From NCBI GenBank assembly GCA_905478325.1, contig CAJQIB010000008.1, forward strand, positions 234,751 to 298,750: a stretch of DNA of 64,000 bases. The letters run 5' to 3'. A program made the translations under genes and the position numbers. Shown here piece by piece: positions 45,364 through 53,637 of this stretch (positions within the stretch are counted from its first letter, which is position 1; every line of letters starts with the position of its first letter). A model generated the notes under the pieces. That model ran no database searches. It was not told the DNA's origin and saw only the letters and a program-made list of their open reading frames with translations. The DNA is from an uncultured Flavobacteriales bacterium (lineage in GTDB: Bacteria > Bacteroidota > Bacteroidia > Flavobacteriales_D > Sanyastnellaceae).

Positions 45364-46305
45364 GTGGCCAATACGCTCAAAATACTCGCCGGTTCGACTT
45401 CCAAAGTTTTTGGAGAATTGGTCGCGCAATCATTGGGGACGCAATTGGTCCCTGTGAAAACAACGCGGTTTAGTGATGGTGAGTTCACTGTGAGTATCGA
45501 AGAAACCATCCGTGGACAGGAGGTTGCGATCGTGCAATCAACGTATCCACCTACGGATAATTTGATGGAGCTGTTGCTCCTGATTGATGCAGCCAAACGC
45601 GCGAGTGCCAAACGCATTATTGCGGTCATGCCTTACTTTGGATTTGCTCGACAAGACCGAAAAGACAAACCTCGTGTTGCCATCGGAGCCAAGTTGGTTG
45701 CCAATTTGCTCACCGCTGCTGGCATTGACCGTCTCATTACGATGGATCTACATGCGGATCAAATCCAGGGGTTTTTCGAAATCCCCGTAGACCACTTGTT
45801 TGCCAGCACACTCTTCATTCCATACTTGCGTGCATTGGATCAGGACAACTTGTGCATTGCTACACCGGATACAGGCGGAACCAAACGAGCAAATTCGTAT
45901 GCGAAATTGCTCGGCGTGGACATGGCCATTTGTTACAAGCAACGTAAAGTTGCCAATGAGGTTGACAACATGACTGTCATTGGTGAGGTTGCTGGAAAAG
46001 ATGTTGTCATCGTTGACGACATGTGCGATACTGCTGGTACACTCACCAAAGCTGCGGCACTCATGATGGAACACGGCGCACGCTCTGTGCGGGCCATGTG
46101 TACACACGCTGTCTTGAGTGGCCCTGCTTATGAGCGCATCCAAGAAAGTGTGCTTACTGAATTGGTCGTATCCGATAGTATTCCTTTGAATACGACAAAA
46201 CCAACAAACAAAATCAAGGTCATTTCGGCCGAAGATATGTTTGCTCAAACGTTAACCTGTCTGATGGAAAATCGTTCCATCAGCTCTTCTTTACTTATTC
46301 ATTAA
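45364..46305 (+). CDS. prs: Ribose-phosphate pyrophosphokinase
   Basis: Makes PRPP from ribose-5-phosphate and ATP for nucleotide, NAD and His/Trp synthesis. It has 313 residues. Motifs: FGELVAQSLGTQLV, FSDGEFTVSIEETIRG, YFGFARQDRKDKPR, the metal-binding MDLHADQIQGFF, and the PRPP loop VIVDDMCDTAGTLTKAA. It starts with GTG. It lies directly before rplY (2 bp gap) and shares that operon; the 3' end of prs encodes a strong RNA hairpin. Confidence 0.95.
   Translation: MANTLKILAGSTSKVFGELVAQSLGTQLVPVKTTRFSDGEFTVSIEETIRGQEVAIVQSTYPPTDNLMELLLLIDAAKRASAKRIIAVMPYFGFARQDRKDKPRVAIGAKLVANLLTAAGIDRLITMDLHADQIQGFFEIPVDHLFASTLFIPYLRALDQDNLCIATPDTGGTKRANSYAKLLGVDMAICYKQRKVANEVDNMTVIGEVAGKDVVIVDDMCDTAGTLTKAAALMMEHGARSVRAMCTHAVLSGPAYERIQESVLTELVVSDSIPLNTTKPTNKIKVISAEDMFAQTLTCLMENRSISSSLLIH
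46261..46290 (+). promoter_or_regulatory. RNA hairpin at the 3' end of prs, before rplY
   Basis: CTGATGGAA-AATCG-TTCCATCAG is a perfect 9 bp stem with a 5-base loop, followed by a pyrimidine-rich stretch (CTCTTCTTT). It lies in the last codons of prs and 25 bases before the rplY ATG. It could act as an attenuator or processing site. Confidence 0.5.
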
Positions 46306-46307
46306 TT

Positions 46308-46919
46308 ATGAAAATTGCATCATTGAGCGGCTCTCCGAGAGAGAGCGTAGGAAAAAAAGATGCGAGTCAACTGCGTAAGAACTCCCGGGTACCCGGAGTT
46401 ATGTACGGCACTGGTTCGCAAGAGCATTTTTCCATTCCAGAATTGGACATCACCAAGTTGGTTGTCAATCCTGATGTCTTCCAAATCAAATTCGATTTCA
46501 ACGGAAAAACACATGATTGTGTTATCCAAGAAATTCAATTCCATCCGGTTACTGACCGCGTGATCCACTTGGATTTACTCCAGGTCGTTGAAGGCAAGCC
46601 GATGCGTGTTGAATTGCCATTGCGCACCACTGGTGTTTCTCCAGGCGTTATGAACGGTGGTCGTATTCAAATGTTGTTCCGTCGCATCCCGGTGCGCGGT
46701 CTTGCAGCTGATTTGCCTGAGGAAATCCTTGTCAACATCGACAGCTTGGATATTGGCGACAACGCGCGTGTTGGAGACATTGATGTTCCCAATTGCGAAG
46801 TTCTTTTAAACGACTCTGCTTTGTTGGTTGCTGTTAAGCGAACGCGTGCTGCAATGTCCGCTGATGCGGAGGTTGAAGAAGAGAGCGCGGAAGCTGCAAG
46901 CGACGATTCTGCTGCATAA
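46308..46919 (+). CDS. rplY: 50S ribosomal protein bL25, CTC form
   Basis: 5S rRNA-binding ribosomal protein in its long general-stress (CTC/TL5) form, 203 residues. The N-terminal bL25 domain (about 5-95) includes LRKNSRVPGVMYG and the VIQEIQFHPVTDRVIHLDLLQV strand pair. The C-terminal beta domain (about 96-185) contains LPLRTTGVSPGVMNGG. A short acidic tail (EVEEESAEAASDDSA) ends it. It is followed by pth; the prs-rplY-pth order is common across bacteria. Confidence 0.94.
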   Translation: MKIASLSGSPRESVGKKDASQLRKNSRVPGVMYGTGSQEHFSIPELDITKLVVNPDVFQIKFDFNGKTHDCVIQEIQFHPVTDRVIHLDLLQVVEGKPMRVELPLRTTGVSPGVMNGGRIQMLFRRIPVRGLAADLPEEILVNIDSLDIGDNARVGDIDVPNCEVLLNDSALLVAVKRTRAAMSADAEVEEESAEAASDDSAA

Positions 46920-46930
46920 TACCGTTCAAG

Positions 46931-46945
46931 GGCAATGCTATTGCC
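46931..46945 (+). other. Small hairpin between rplY and pth
   Basis: GGCAAT-GCT-ATTGCC, perfect six-base arms with a three-base loop and no U-run. It lies 15 bases before the pth ATG and may affect its translation. Confidence 0.3.
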
Positions 46946-46960
46946 ATTGAAGAGAAAAGC

Positions 46961-47524
46961 ATGAAATACCTCATCGTCGGCCTCGGTAACCCCGGTAAAG
47001 AATATGAGGACACCCGACACAACATCGGGTTCAATGTTTTGGATGCCATCGCCCAGAAACGGGAAACTTCTTTTGAGGTTTCCCGACTGGGCGATGTTGC
47101 TTCCGTCCGATTTAAGGGACGGACACTGGTGCTGCTCAAGCCATCGACCTTCATGAACCTGAGTGGAAAGGCCGTCCGGTATTGGATGGAGGCTGAGAAA
47201 ATCCCTTTAGACCGAGTTTTGATTGTTACCGATGACCTCGCGATGCCCTTTGGTTCACTTCGGTTGCGCGGCAAAGGAGGAGCGGGAGGTCACAACGGGT
47301 TGGAAAACATTGAGACCACATTGCAGACCCCGAGTTACTCCCGACTGCGATTCGGCATTGGTTCCGATTTCCCACAAGGGCAACAAGTTGATTATGTGCT
47401 CGGGAAATGGGGTGGAATAGAGTCTACAGCACTCACAGAACGATTGACACGTTGCGATGAGTTGATCTGCAGTTTTACGACAGCCGGATTGGACCGTACA
47501 ATGAACACGTTCAACAACACCTGA
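46961..47524 (+). CDS. pth: Peptidyl-tRNA hydrolase
   Basis: Recycles peptidyl-tRNA dropped from ribosomes, 187 residues. The N-terminal VGLGNPGKEYEDTRHNIGF holds the catalytic His. KPSTFMNLSGKAV has the substrate Asn, and VTDDLAMPFGSLRLRGKGGAGGHNGL has the catalytic Asp and second Asn/His. It ends 6 bp before convergent nadD. Confidence 0.95.
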   Translation: MKYLIVGLGNPGKEYEDTRHNIGFNVLDAIAQKRETSFEVSRLGDVASVRFKGRTLVLLKPSTFMNLSGKAVRYWMEAEKIPLDRVLIVTDDLAMPFGSLRLRGKGGAGGHNGLENIETTLQTPSYSRLRFGIGSDFPQGQQVDYVLGKWGGIESTALTERLTRCDELICSFTTAGLDRTMNTFNNT

Positions 47525-47530
47525 CCCGCT

Positions 47531-48172
47531 TTAGGGCTGTTCGTACAACATGTTGTTGCTGATGTAATTCAGAACGGTGTCTGGCAACAAATACCGAATG
47601 TCTTTGTGTTCCTGTATCGCTTTGCGCAGGTACGTTGAAGAAATGCTGATCATCGGAGCGTCGCACCAAACAACATGCGCGTGGTCGACAGGGATTCGAT
47701 CCTGATCGCCTTCTCGTATGCTCGTAGTGAGCTGTTCGACCCCAACACTTCGTCTCGGATAGACCAAAATTCGATGGTGTGTTACCAATTCCCAATGGTC
47801 TTTCCAGGTATGCAAATTGTGAAAGTTGTCTTCACCAATGATGATGCTGAAATCAACTTCCGGATGCTCCCCGCGAATGAAGCGCATGGTGGCTGCCGTG
47901 TAATTGGGAGAGGGCAACGCAAATTCTACGTCACTCCCTTGCAACAATTCATTCTCCGCCGTTGCCAGGTGGACCATCTGCAATCGGTGTTCTTGCGCCA
48001 TCAGTTCAACCGAATCCTTTTGCGGGTTCAACGGCGTGACCACCAACCAAACTTCATCTAAATCCGTGTGAGTTGCCATGTGATTTGCAATCACCAAATG
48101 CCCCATGTGAATGGGGTTAAACGTCCCGAAGTAGAGCCCGATTTTTCGACGTGCTTGCTGAGGATTGGACAT
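47531..48172 (-). CDS. nadD: Nicotinate-nucleotide adenylyltransferase
   Basis: Adenylates nicotinate mononucleotide in NAD synthesis, 213 residues. The nucleotidyltransferase motif YFGTFNPIHMGHLVIANHM carries the HxGH-type element (HMGH), and the second motif is SISSTYLRKAI. WLVVTPLNPQKD and IIGEDNFHNLHTW are family features. It ends the yicC-gmk-nadD operon, 5 bp after gmk. Confidence 0.94.
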   Translation of the reverse strand: MSNPQQARRKIGLYFGTFNPIHMGHLVIANHMATHTDLDEVWLVVTPLNPQKDSVELMAQEHRLQMVHLATAENELLQGSDVEFALPSPNYTAATMRFIRGEHPEVDFSIIIGEDNFHNLHTWKDHWELVTHHRILVYPRRSVGVEQLTTSIREGDQDRIPVDHAHVVWCDAPMISISSTYLRKAIQEHKDIRYLLPDTVLNYISNNMLYEQP

Positions 48173-48177
48173 GGCCG

Positions 48178-48777
48178 CTATTCTTCAGGAGTCGTTAGGT
48201 GGTCCAGCGTCAAGCCCAGATGGTCTGTGACCAAATCCGCAGCCTCTTTACACGCTTCATCCAAATGGGTGTTGATCAGGATTCGATCAAAATGGATGTT
48301 CTGCTTCCATTCCCATTCTGCCTTTTCCATCCGCTCGTCGATGCGTTCTTTCGAATCCGTACCGCGGCCTTCAAGGCGATTTCGAAGTTCCTCCAATGAG
48401 GGGGGCTGCACAAATACAGACAATGCTCGATCGCCCAATGCTTCACGCAACTTTAAACCACCAACGACATCGACGTCGAAGACTACTGTTTTTCCTTCTG
48501 ACCACAACCGTTCCAATTCCGTTCTTAACGTGCCGTAAAAAACACCCTCATAGACCTCCTCCCATTCGACCAATTCACCCTTTGAAATGCACGCTTTAAA
48601 GGCAGGCAATTCCAAAAAGAAATAGTCCTTCCCGTGTTCCTCCTTCCCGCGAGACGCACGTGTTGTCGCGCTAATTGAAAAACCCAGAGGCAGATTCGTT
48701 TTTCCAAGTAAATGCCGCACGATCGTGGTTTTACCGGAGCCTGAAGGAGCGGAGAATATGACGGCCTTGCCATTCAT
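48178..48777 (-). CDS. gmk: Guanylate kinase
   Basis: Phosphorylates GMP to GDP, about 199 residues. The P-loop is SAPSGSGKTTIVRHLLG. GMP-binding residues lie in SISATTRASRGKEEHGKDYFF and GVFYGTL. The lid has RLEGRGTDSKERIDER. I start it at the ATG giving MNGKAVIF, one base after the yicC stop; an upstream TTG-like extension is unlikely. Confidence 0.94.
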   Translation of the reverse strand: MNGKAVIFSAPSGSGKTTIVRHLLGKTNLPLGFSISATTRASRGKEEHGKDYFFLELPAFKACISKGELVEWEEVYEGVFYGTLRTELERLWSEGKTVVFDVDVVGGLKLREALGDRALSVFVQPPSLEELRNRLEGRGTDSKERIDERMEKAEWEWKQNIHFDRILINTHLDEACKEAADLVTDHLGLTLDHLTTPEE

Positions 48778-48778
48778 C

Positions 48779-49651
48779 TTAAAGCACATTGAGCACCTGC
48801 TCCTTTATTTTCTCGAGTTCATCTTTCATCTGAACGACGAAACGCTGAATCTCGGCGTCATTGGCTTTGCTGCCAAGTGTATTGATTTCGCGTCCCATCT
48901 CTTGGGCAATGAATCCCAATTTTTTTCCTTGACCGACCTCCGCATCGAGCATGTCCATGAAGTACTGGCAGTGTGCTTTCAGGCGCACGCGCTCTTCCGA
49001 AACATCCATCTTTTCAATGTAAAAAAGCACCTCCTGCTCAAATCGATTTTCATCCAATCGTCCCCGGTCTTTGATCTCATCAAAATTCGATTGAATCCGA
49101 CTACGAACTCTTTCAATCCGCGCAGTCAACAAGGGGTCTAGATCCGACTCCAAAGCTAAAATGCGCTCAACCCGCTGGCGAAAATCCACCTCCATGGAAG
49201 CTCCTTCGTGATTGCGGTAGGCGATGAATTGCGCTGTTGCTGAGGCAATCAATTCAGCCAAAGCCGTCCATTCCGACTCTTCAAATTCTTCTTTGGATTG
49301 CTGAATGGTATCCGGCATGCGCATCGCCGTAGCGAGCATTTTTCCGTCTTTTTCGAATCCCCGTTCATCCGATATCGCCTCCAACTGGTCCAAGTAATGC
49401 CGAATCAATGGGCCATTCAATTCTCGCTGGTCTGCGGAATCAGACTCGTAAAAAAGCGTTAGATCACTCTTCCCACGAACAATGGATGAAGCCAAGGACT
49501 TCCTTAAGTCCATTTCTTTCTCACGAAATGCCTGTGGCATCCGAATGTTCAGGTCCAATTGTTTTCCGTTCAGAGATCGCACCTCAGCAACATACCGCCG
49601 CGAACCCAGAGTCGCAGTTGATTTGCCGTATCCTGTCATGGATTGAATCAT
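48779..49651 (-). CDS. yicC: YicC/YloC family endoribonuclease
   Basis: Member of the YicC family, shown in other bacteria to be an endoribonuclease involved in RNA decay, about 290 residues. The N-terminus MIQSMTGYGKSTATLGSRRY and the VRSLNGKQLDLNIRMP motif are standard. The C-terminal DUF1732 part includes GKKLGFIAQEMGREINTLGS and KANDAEIQRFVVQMKDELEK. I use the ATG at MIQSMTG. A TATCTTTG box lies 16 bases upstream. It heads yicC-gmk-nadD. Confidence 0.92.
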   Translation of the reverse strand: MIQSMTGYGKSTATLGSRRYVAEVRSLNGKQLDLNIRMPQAFREKEMDLRKSLASSIVRGKSDLTLFYESDSADQRELNGPLIRHYLDQLEAISDERGFEKDGKMLATAMRMPDTIQQSKEEFEESEWTALAELIASATAQFIAYRNHEGASMEVDFRQRVERILALESDLDPLLTARIERVRSRIQSNFDEIKDRGRLDENRFEQEVLFYIEKMDVSEERVRLKAHCQYFMDMLDAEVGQGKKLGFIAQEMGREINTLGSKANDAEIQRFVVQMKDELEKIKEQVLNVL

Positions 49652-49666
49652 TGGAGGGATTTTTGG

Positions 49667-49674
49667 CAAAGATA
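49667..49674 (-). promoter_or_regulatory. yicC -7 element
   Basis: The minus strand reads TATCTTTG, an exact TAnnTTTG box, with the yicC ATG 16 bases downstream. It faces away from a second exact box 28 bases to the right. Confidence 0.55.
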
Positions 49675-49702
49675 GGGCTCCCGGCCGAGTGGCAGTCGAA
49701 CG

Positions 49703-49710
49703 TACCTTTG
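49703..49710 (+). promoter_or_regulatory. Polyprenyl synthase -7 element
   Basis: TACCTTTG, an exact TAnnTTTG box, ending 8 bases before the ATG at 49719. The mRNA may be nearly leaderless. Confidence 0.55.
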
Positions 49711-49718
49711 CTTTCTCT

Positions 49719-50711
49719 ATGATGACGCTCAAGCAAATCCAGTCCCCCGTCTCCAATGACATGGCCACTTTCGCCGTTCATTTCAAATCGGCCATGCGGA
49801 CGGACGTCGCCTTATTGGATACTGTTCTGCGGTATATCATCCGGCGGAAGGGGAAGCAGATGCGGCCATTGTTTGTCTTCTTGTGCGCTCGACTTCAAAG
49901 CGAACAAGCCGACAATCAGCCACTCAATGAAAGAGCACATGTTGCTGCGTCGTTGATTGAACTGCTTCACACGGCCACTTTGGTGCACGATGACGTCGTC
50001 GACGAAAGTCCCATGCGCCGCGGGTTTTTCTCCATTCAAGCCCTTTGGAAAAAGAAGGTCGCTGTACTCGTAGGGGACTATTTACTATCTCGCGGCTTGC
50101 TCATGGCCGTAGATCAAGAGGCGTTTGATTTGCTCAAAATCACCTCTGAAGCTGTTCGCCAAATGAGTGAAGGTGAATTGCTCCAACTTGAAAAAGCCCG
50201 ACGCTTGGACATCACCGAAGCCGTTTATTTCGATATCATTCGAAGGAAAACAGCGTCGTTGATTGCTGCCTGTTGCGCTTGTGGAACCGCGTCTGCTGAA
50301 GCTGATTCTGAGACGGTCGAACGCATGCGGTCCTTTGGAGAGCTCGTCGGGTTGGCCTTTCAAATCAAGGACGACCTCCTCGATCTGGGAGAGGGTGAAC
50401 GTACCGGGAAACCAACCGGTGGGGACATCCGGGAGCGCAAAATGACCCTGCCCTTGATTCACACATTGAACAATGCAACTGCGAAGAAACGGCGACGGCT
50501 CATCACCTTGGTCAAGCGTCACCACGACAAACCTGAAGCAGTCGCTGAAGTCATGCGTGCCATTGTAGAGGGTCCGGGCATGGCGTATGCCCATCAACAG
50601 ATGACTGCATTGCGAAACCAAGCGGTTGATCTTTTGAACGATGTGCCAAACAGCACGACCAAAGAAGCCCTGATTGGACTGGTGGACTATACCATCGAAC
50701 GAAAAAAATAG
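49719..50711 (+). CDS. Trans-polyprenyl diphosphate synthase
   Basis: Chain-elongating prenyltransferase, about 330 residues, making long-chain (for example quinone side-chain) prenyl diphosphates. The two Asp-rich motifs are LVHDDVVDESPMRRG and AFQIKDDLLDLGEG. KGKQMRPLFVFL and GDYLLSRGLL are family regions. Small residues before the first Asp-rich motif suggest a long product. An ATG pair opens it (49719, 49722). It fits downstream of the MEP pathway gene ispG. Confidence 0.9.
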   Translation: MMTLKQIQSPVSNDMATFAVHFKSAMRTDVALLDTVLRYIIRRKGKQMRPLFVFLCARLQSEQADNQPLNERAHVAASLIELLHTATLVHDDVVDESPMRRGFFSIQALWKKKVAVLVGDYLLSRGLLMAVDQEAFDLLKITSEAVRQMSEGELLQLEKARRLDITEAVYFDIIRRKTASLIAACCACGTASAEADSETVERMRSFGELVGLAFQIKDDLLDLGEGERTGKPTGGDIRERKMTLPLIHTLNNATAKKRRRLITLVKRHHDKPEAVAEVMRAIVEGPGMAYAHQQMTALRNQAVDLLNDVPNSTTKEALIGLVDYTIERKK

Positions 50712-50717
50712 TCTACC

Positions 50718-51143
50718 ATGATGCGATTTCCACTGCTCGTTTTGATGTTGCCCGCTTTCATCCATTGCGCCCAGCAACCTGAACAGGTCATCACCTCGGT
50801 ATGGCCCGATGGATCAGCAAAACGGGAAGTAACACTCGCGCATGGCGACAGCACAGCCGTCCGTACATTCTATCAAAACGGGACCGTAGAGAAAACAGGG
50901 TTCTATGACGCAGGACAAAAAACAGGAACCTGGAGCGCCTTTTATGAAGATGGACTTCCTTGGTCGGAACACCACTACTACCAGGACATCCAGGTTGGGC
51001 TGTACCGCACGTGGCATCCCAATGGTCAACTCTTCATCGAGGGAAGCTACAATGACGAAGGAGCCCCTTCAGGGACCTGGACCTTCAAAAATGATCAAGG
51101 GAATATCATTCGCTCGATAGAAGGAGAAGCCTTGAATCCTTGA
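50718..51143 (+). CDS. MORN-repeat (YwqK-like) lipoprotein
   Basis: Small lipoprotein of 141 residues: signal peptide FPLLVLMLPAFIHC with the lipidated Cys about residue 17. Four MORN-2 type units follow, of form Y-x-(N/D)-G-x-x-x-x-G-x-Y/W: FYQNGTVEKTGFYDAG, SAFYEDGLPWSEHHYY, RTWHPNGQLFIEGSYN and WTFKNDQGNIIRS. Databases often label this family an antitoxin, but no toxin partner is visible and that name is doubtful here. It lies 6 bp after the prenyl synthase. Confidence 0.82.
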   Translation: MMRFPLLVLMLPAFIHCAQQPEQVITSVWPDGSAKREVTLAHGDSTAVRTFYQNGTVEKTGFYDAGQKTGTWSAFYEDGLPWSEHHYYQDIQVGLYRTWHPNGQLFIEGSYNDEGAPSGTWTFKNDQGNIIRSIEGEALNP

Positions 51144-51285
51144 TGCAAAAGCTGTTCACACCAATTTGGTGAATAGTCTCTGACCAACCCTATTGGACCT
51201 CCTAAGGACCTCCCTAATTTTGAGGCCATCCTCAACGCCGGTGTATTCCCTCCATCACATTGATATCCCTCAGCATTGCAAGTCC
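51144..51285. other. Gap before the glucosaminidase gene, with palindrome
   Basis: CACCAA-T-TTGGTG (51159-51171) is a perfect palindrome just after the MORN lipoprotein stop. It has no U-run. No clear promoter box was found in the gap. Confidence 0.35.
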
Positions 51286-52326
51286 ATGCTATTCCCCCTG
51301 CTTTTGGGGTGGATGGTGATTTGGATGATTCTGGGCTGCTCCTTTTCCCTTTCCGCACAACAGGGTAGAGAAGGCAATCGCGCTGCCTACTTGGAGCAAT
51401 GGAAAGACGAGGCCGTCTATCAAATGGCCATTCATGGCATTCCAGCGAGCATCACCTTGGCACAAGGTATTTTAGAAAGCGGCGACGGGAAGAGTCAGCT
51501 GGCCGCGCGCTCCAACAATCATTTTGGCATCAAGTGTCATAGCGATTGGAAAGGTGCTACAGTCAAGCACGATGACGACCGCAAAGGGGAGTGCTTTCGC
51601 GCGTATGACGATGCTTCTCAAAGTTTTGAAGACCACAGTGCATTTCTCAAAAAGACCCGCTACGCAGGATTGTTTGAGCTAGATATCACCGATTACAAGG
51701 GGTGGGCTAAGGGGCTCAAGAAATGCGGTTATGCCACCAATCCCAAATACGATCGCCTCCTGATTGAACTCATTGAGCAGAATGATTTGGTCGCTTTCGA
51801 CCAGGAGGGGCTGGCGCTCATCGCAGAACGCACGGCATTCTCAGACAATCTGGCTGATGTCTCTGAAAATGAAAAGCGCTTGACTCCGAAGCCATCGGAT
51901 GCCAGACGAGGTGATCGGGCTTTGCAATTGAGTGAAAACCACATTCAATTCATCATTGCGCAATCCGGAGACCGTTACGATAACCTGGCACTTGAATTGG
52001 ATTTGATGCCGTGGCAATTGTACCGGTACAATGAGATTGAACAAAAGCGTGGTGAAACGTCCTATTCACCGAAAGTGGGGGAAGTCATCTATTTGCAACC
52101 GAAGCGAACCCGCGGAATTGAATTGTGGATTGAAACGCAAGAAGGGGAAACACTCTGGGAGGTCTCCCAACGGTGTGGCGTCAAAATGGCATCCTTGATT
52201 CGGAAAAATCGGCTAATTCCAGGAAGTCCTTTGGAGACTGGTGCGAAACTCTCCTTACAATGGCGCATCGATGACAATGGAAAGCTCCCGGGATACGTCC
52301 GGATGTGGCGGGTTTCCTCGGGGTGA
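51286..52326 (+). CDS. Glucosaminidase-domain peptidoglycan hydrolase with LysM domains
   Basis: Secreted cell-wall hydrolase of about 346 residues. The signal peptide is MLFPLLLGWMVIWMILGCSFSLSAQ. The glucosaminidase/FlgJ-like domain (about 30-175) has the catalytic Glu in ASITLAQGILESGDGKS, and NNHFGIKCHSDWKG and YDDASQSFEDHSAFL. Two LysM-like units near the C-terminus (QFIIAQSGDRYDNLALEL and TQEGETLWEVSQRCGV) would bind peptidoglycan. Use in daughter-cell separation or wall remodelling is inferred. Confidence 0.88.
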   Translation: MLFPLLLGWMVIWMILGCSFSLSAQQGREGNRAAYLEQWKDEAVYQMAIHGIPASITLAQGILESGDGKSQLAARSNNHFGIKCHSDWKGATVKHDDDRKGECFRAYDDASQSFEDHSAFLKKTRYAGLFELDITDYKGWAKGLKKCGYATNPKYDRLLIELIEQNDLVAFDQEGLALIAERTAFSDNLADVSENEKRLTPKPSDARRGDRALQLSENHIQFIIAQSGDRYDNLALELDLMPWQLYRYNEIEQKRGETSYSPKVGEVIYLQPKRTRGIELWIETQEGETLWEVSQRCGVKMASLIRKNRLIPGSPLETGAKLSLQWRIDDNGKLPGYVRMWRVSSG

Positions 52327-52397
52327 CAATGCTCAATATGCGTTTTGTTTTGAAATTGAGGGGCTCCCTTTTCAAAAGGACTCCCACCTTCCTAACT

Positions 52398-52412
52398 TAG
52401 CGCAACGCGCTA
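52398..52412 (+). other. First hairpin upstream of hgmA
   Basis: TAGCGC-AAC-GCGCTA, perfect six-base arms, directly followed by a second hairpin. It may form in a leader RNA of hgmA or at the end of the glucosaminidase mRNA. Confidence 0.4.
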
Positions 52413-52414
52413 GG

Positions 52415-52431
52415 AACCCATGTGGGTTTTT
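52415..52431 (+). terminator. Weak terminator-like hairpin before hgmA
   Basis: AACCC-ATGT-GGGTT followed by T-rich TTTAG. Stem of five pairs and a short T-run, 22 bases before the hgmA ATG. It could end the glucosaminidase transcript or act as an attenuator. Confidence 0.4.
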
Positions 52432-52452
52432 AGGTCTTGCAAAACCACTGCC

Positions 52453-53634
52453 ATGCCCTTCTACCATCAACTCGGAAAGATCCCCCCAAAGCGACACACC
52501 CAGTTTCGCAAGGAAGACGGCACGCTGCATTACGAGCAGTTATTCGGAACCATCGGGTTTGTCGGGATGAGTTCGTTGCTCTATCACTTGCATCGACCAA
52601 CCATGGTCAAACGCGTCGGTCAATCCATCGATGTGCGACCCCAAGCTGCCGTTGAGAACAATCTTTTGAGTCGAAAGCTCGAGGGGTTTCAGGTGAAGCC
52701 AAACGAGGACTATTTGAAAAGCCGCGTTCCCGTGCTCTTCAATAGCGACGTCACTATTTTACTTTCTGCACCATCCAAAAGCATGGCGGAAGACGCCTTC
52801 TACAAGAATTCCGATGGTGATGAAGTGGTTTTTGTTCATGAGGGTGCTGGAACACTGCACACGATGTTGGGTCAAATCCCCTTCAGTGCGGGAGATTATT
52901 TGGTCATTCCGCGGGGAATCATCCACCGGTTCGCTTTTGATTCAAGCGCAAACCGCTTGTTTATAACCGAATCAGCACATCCTGTCTATTCTCCGAAGCG
53001 TTACCGCAACCACTTCGGGCAACTGTTGGAACACAGTCCATATTGCGAGCGTGACCTACGTCCGCCTTCGAAGTTGGAGACACACGACGCCCTCGGATCA
53101 TTCACCATTCGGATCAAGAAACAAGGTCAGCTGCACGACTACGTCTATGCGTCGCATCCCTTTGATGTTGTCGGATGGGACGGGTATCACTTCCCGTACG
53201 CCTTATCCATTCACGATTTTGAGCCCATCACTGGTCGCGTACACCAACCGCCTCCCGTGCATCAGACATTCGAAACGGATGCGTTTGTTATTTGCAGTTT
53301 TGTCCCCCGCATGTATGATTATCATCCCCAATCCATTCCGGCGCCATACAACCATTCGAACATCGATTCTGACGAAGTTTTGTACTACGTAGAAGGCGAC
53401 TTCATGAGCCGTACCGGCATCGATCGTGGATACATTTCCTTGCATCCTGCAGGCATACCACATGGTCCACATCCCGGGACGTATGAAGGCAGCATTGGAA
53501 AAACCAAAACAGAAGAATTGGCTGTCATGGTTGATACGTTCAGACCATTGCAAGTCACTGCGCAAGCCTTGGCCATTGAACACTCGGACTACCACAGTTC
53601 TTGGCTTGAGCCTGGAATGAACCCCGAAGACTAA
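52453..53634 (+). CDS. hgmA: Homogentisate 1,2-dioxygenase
   Basis: Opens the homogentisate ring to maleylacetoacetate in tyrosine breakdown. It has about 393 residues, shorter than the human enzyme and matching the Bacteroidota type. The cupin core shows EVVFVHEGAGTLHTMLG and the iron-binding region PYNHSNIDSDEVLYYVEGDF followed by ISLHPAGIPHGPHPG. HFPYALSIHDFEPITGRVHQ is a family stretch. The start is the ATG at MPFYHQLGKIPPK. It lies 3 bp before hpd, the preceding pathway step. Confidence 0.9.
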   Translation: MPFYHQLGKIPPKRHTQFRKEDGTLHYEQLFGTIGFVGMSSLLYHLHRPTMVKRVGQSIDVRPQAAVENNLLSRKLEGFQVKPNEDYLKSRVPVLFNSDVTILLSAPSKSMAEDAFYKNSDGDEVVFVHEGAGTLHTMLGQIPFSAGDYLVIPRGIIHRFAFDSSANRLFITESAHPVYSPKRYRNHFGQLLEHSPYCERDLRPPSKLETHDALGSFTIRIKKQGQLHDYVYASHPFDVVGWDGYHFPYALSIHDFEPITGRVHQPPPVHQTFETDAFVICSFVPRMYDYHPQSIPAPYNHSNIDSDEVLYYVEGDFMSRTGIDRGYISLHPAGIPHGPHPGTYEGSIGKTKTEELAVMVDTFRPLQVTAQALAIEHSDYHSSWLEPGMNPED

Positions 53635-53637
53635 CCC

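Noticed and set aside
50085..50777. 230-residue minus-strand frame across the prenyl synthase
   Set aside because: Antisense to a gene with both Asp-rich motifs; no recognisable domain.
50718..51143. Toxin-antitoxin module
   Set aside because: The YwqK-like family is often labelled antitoxin, but the protein is a lipoprotein with MORN units and no toxin gene is adjacent.
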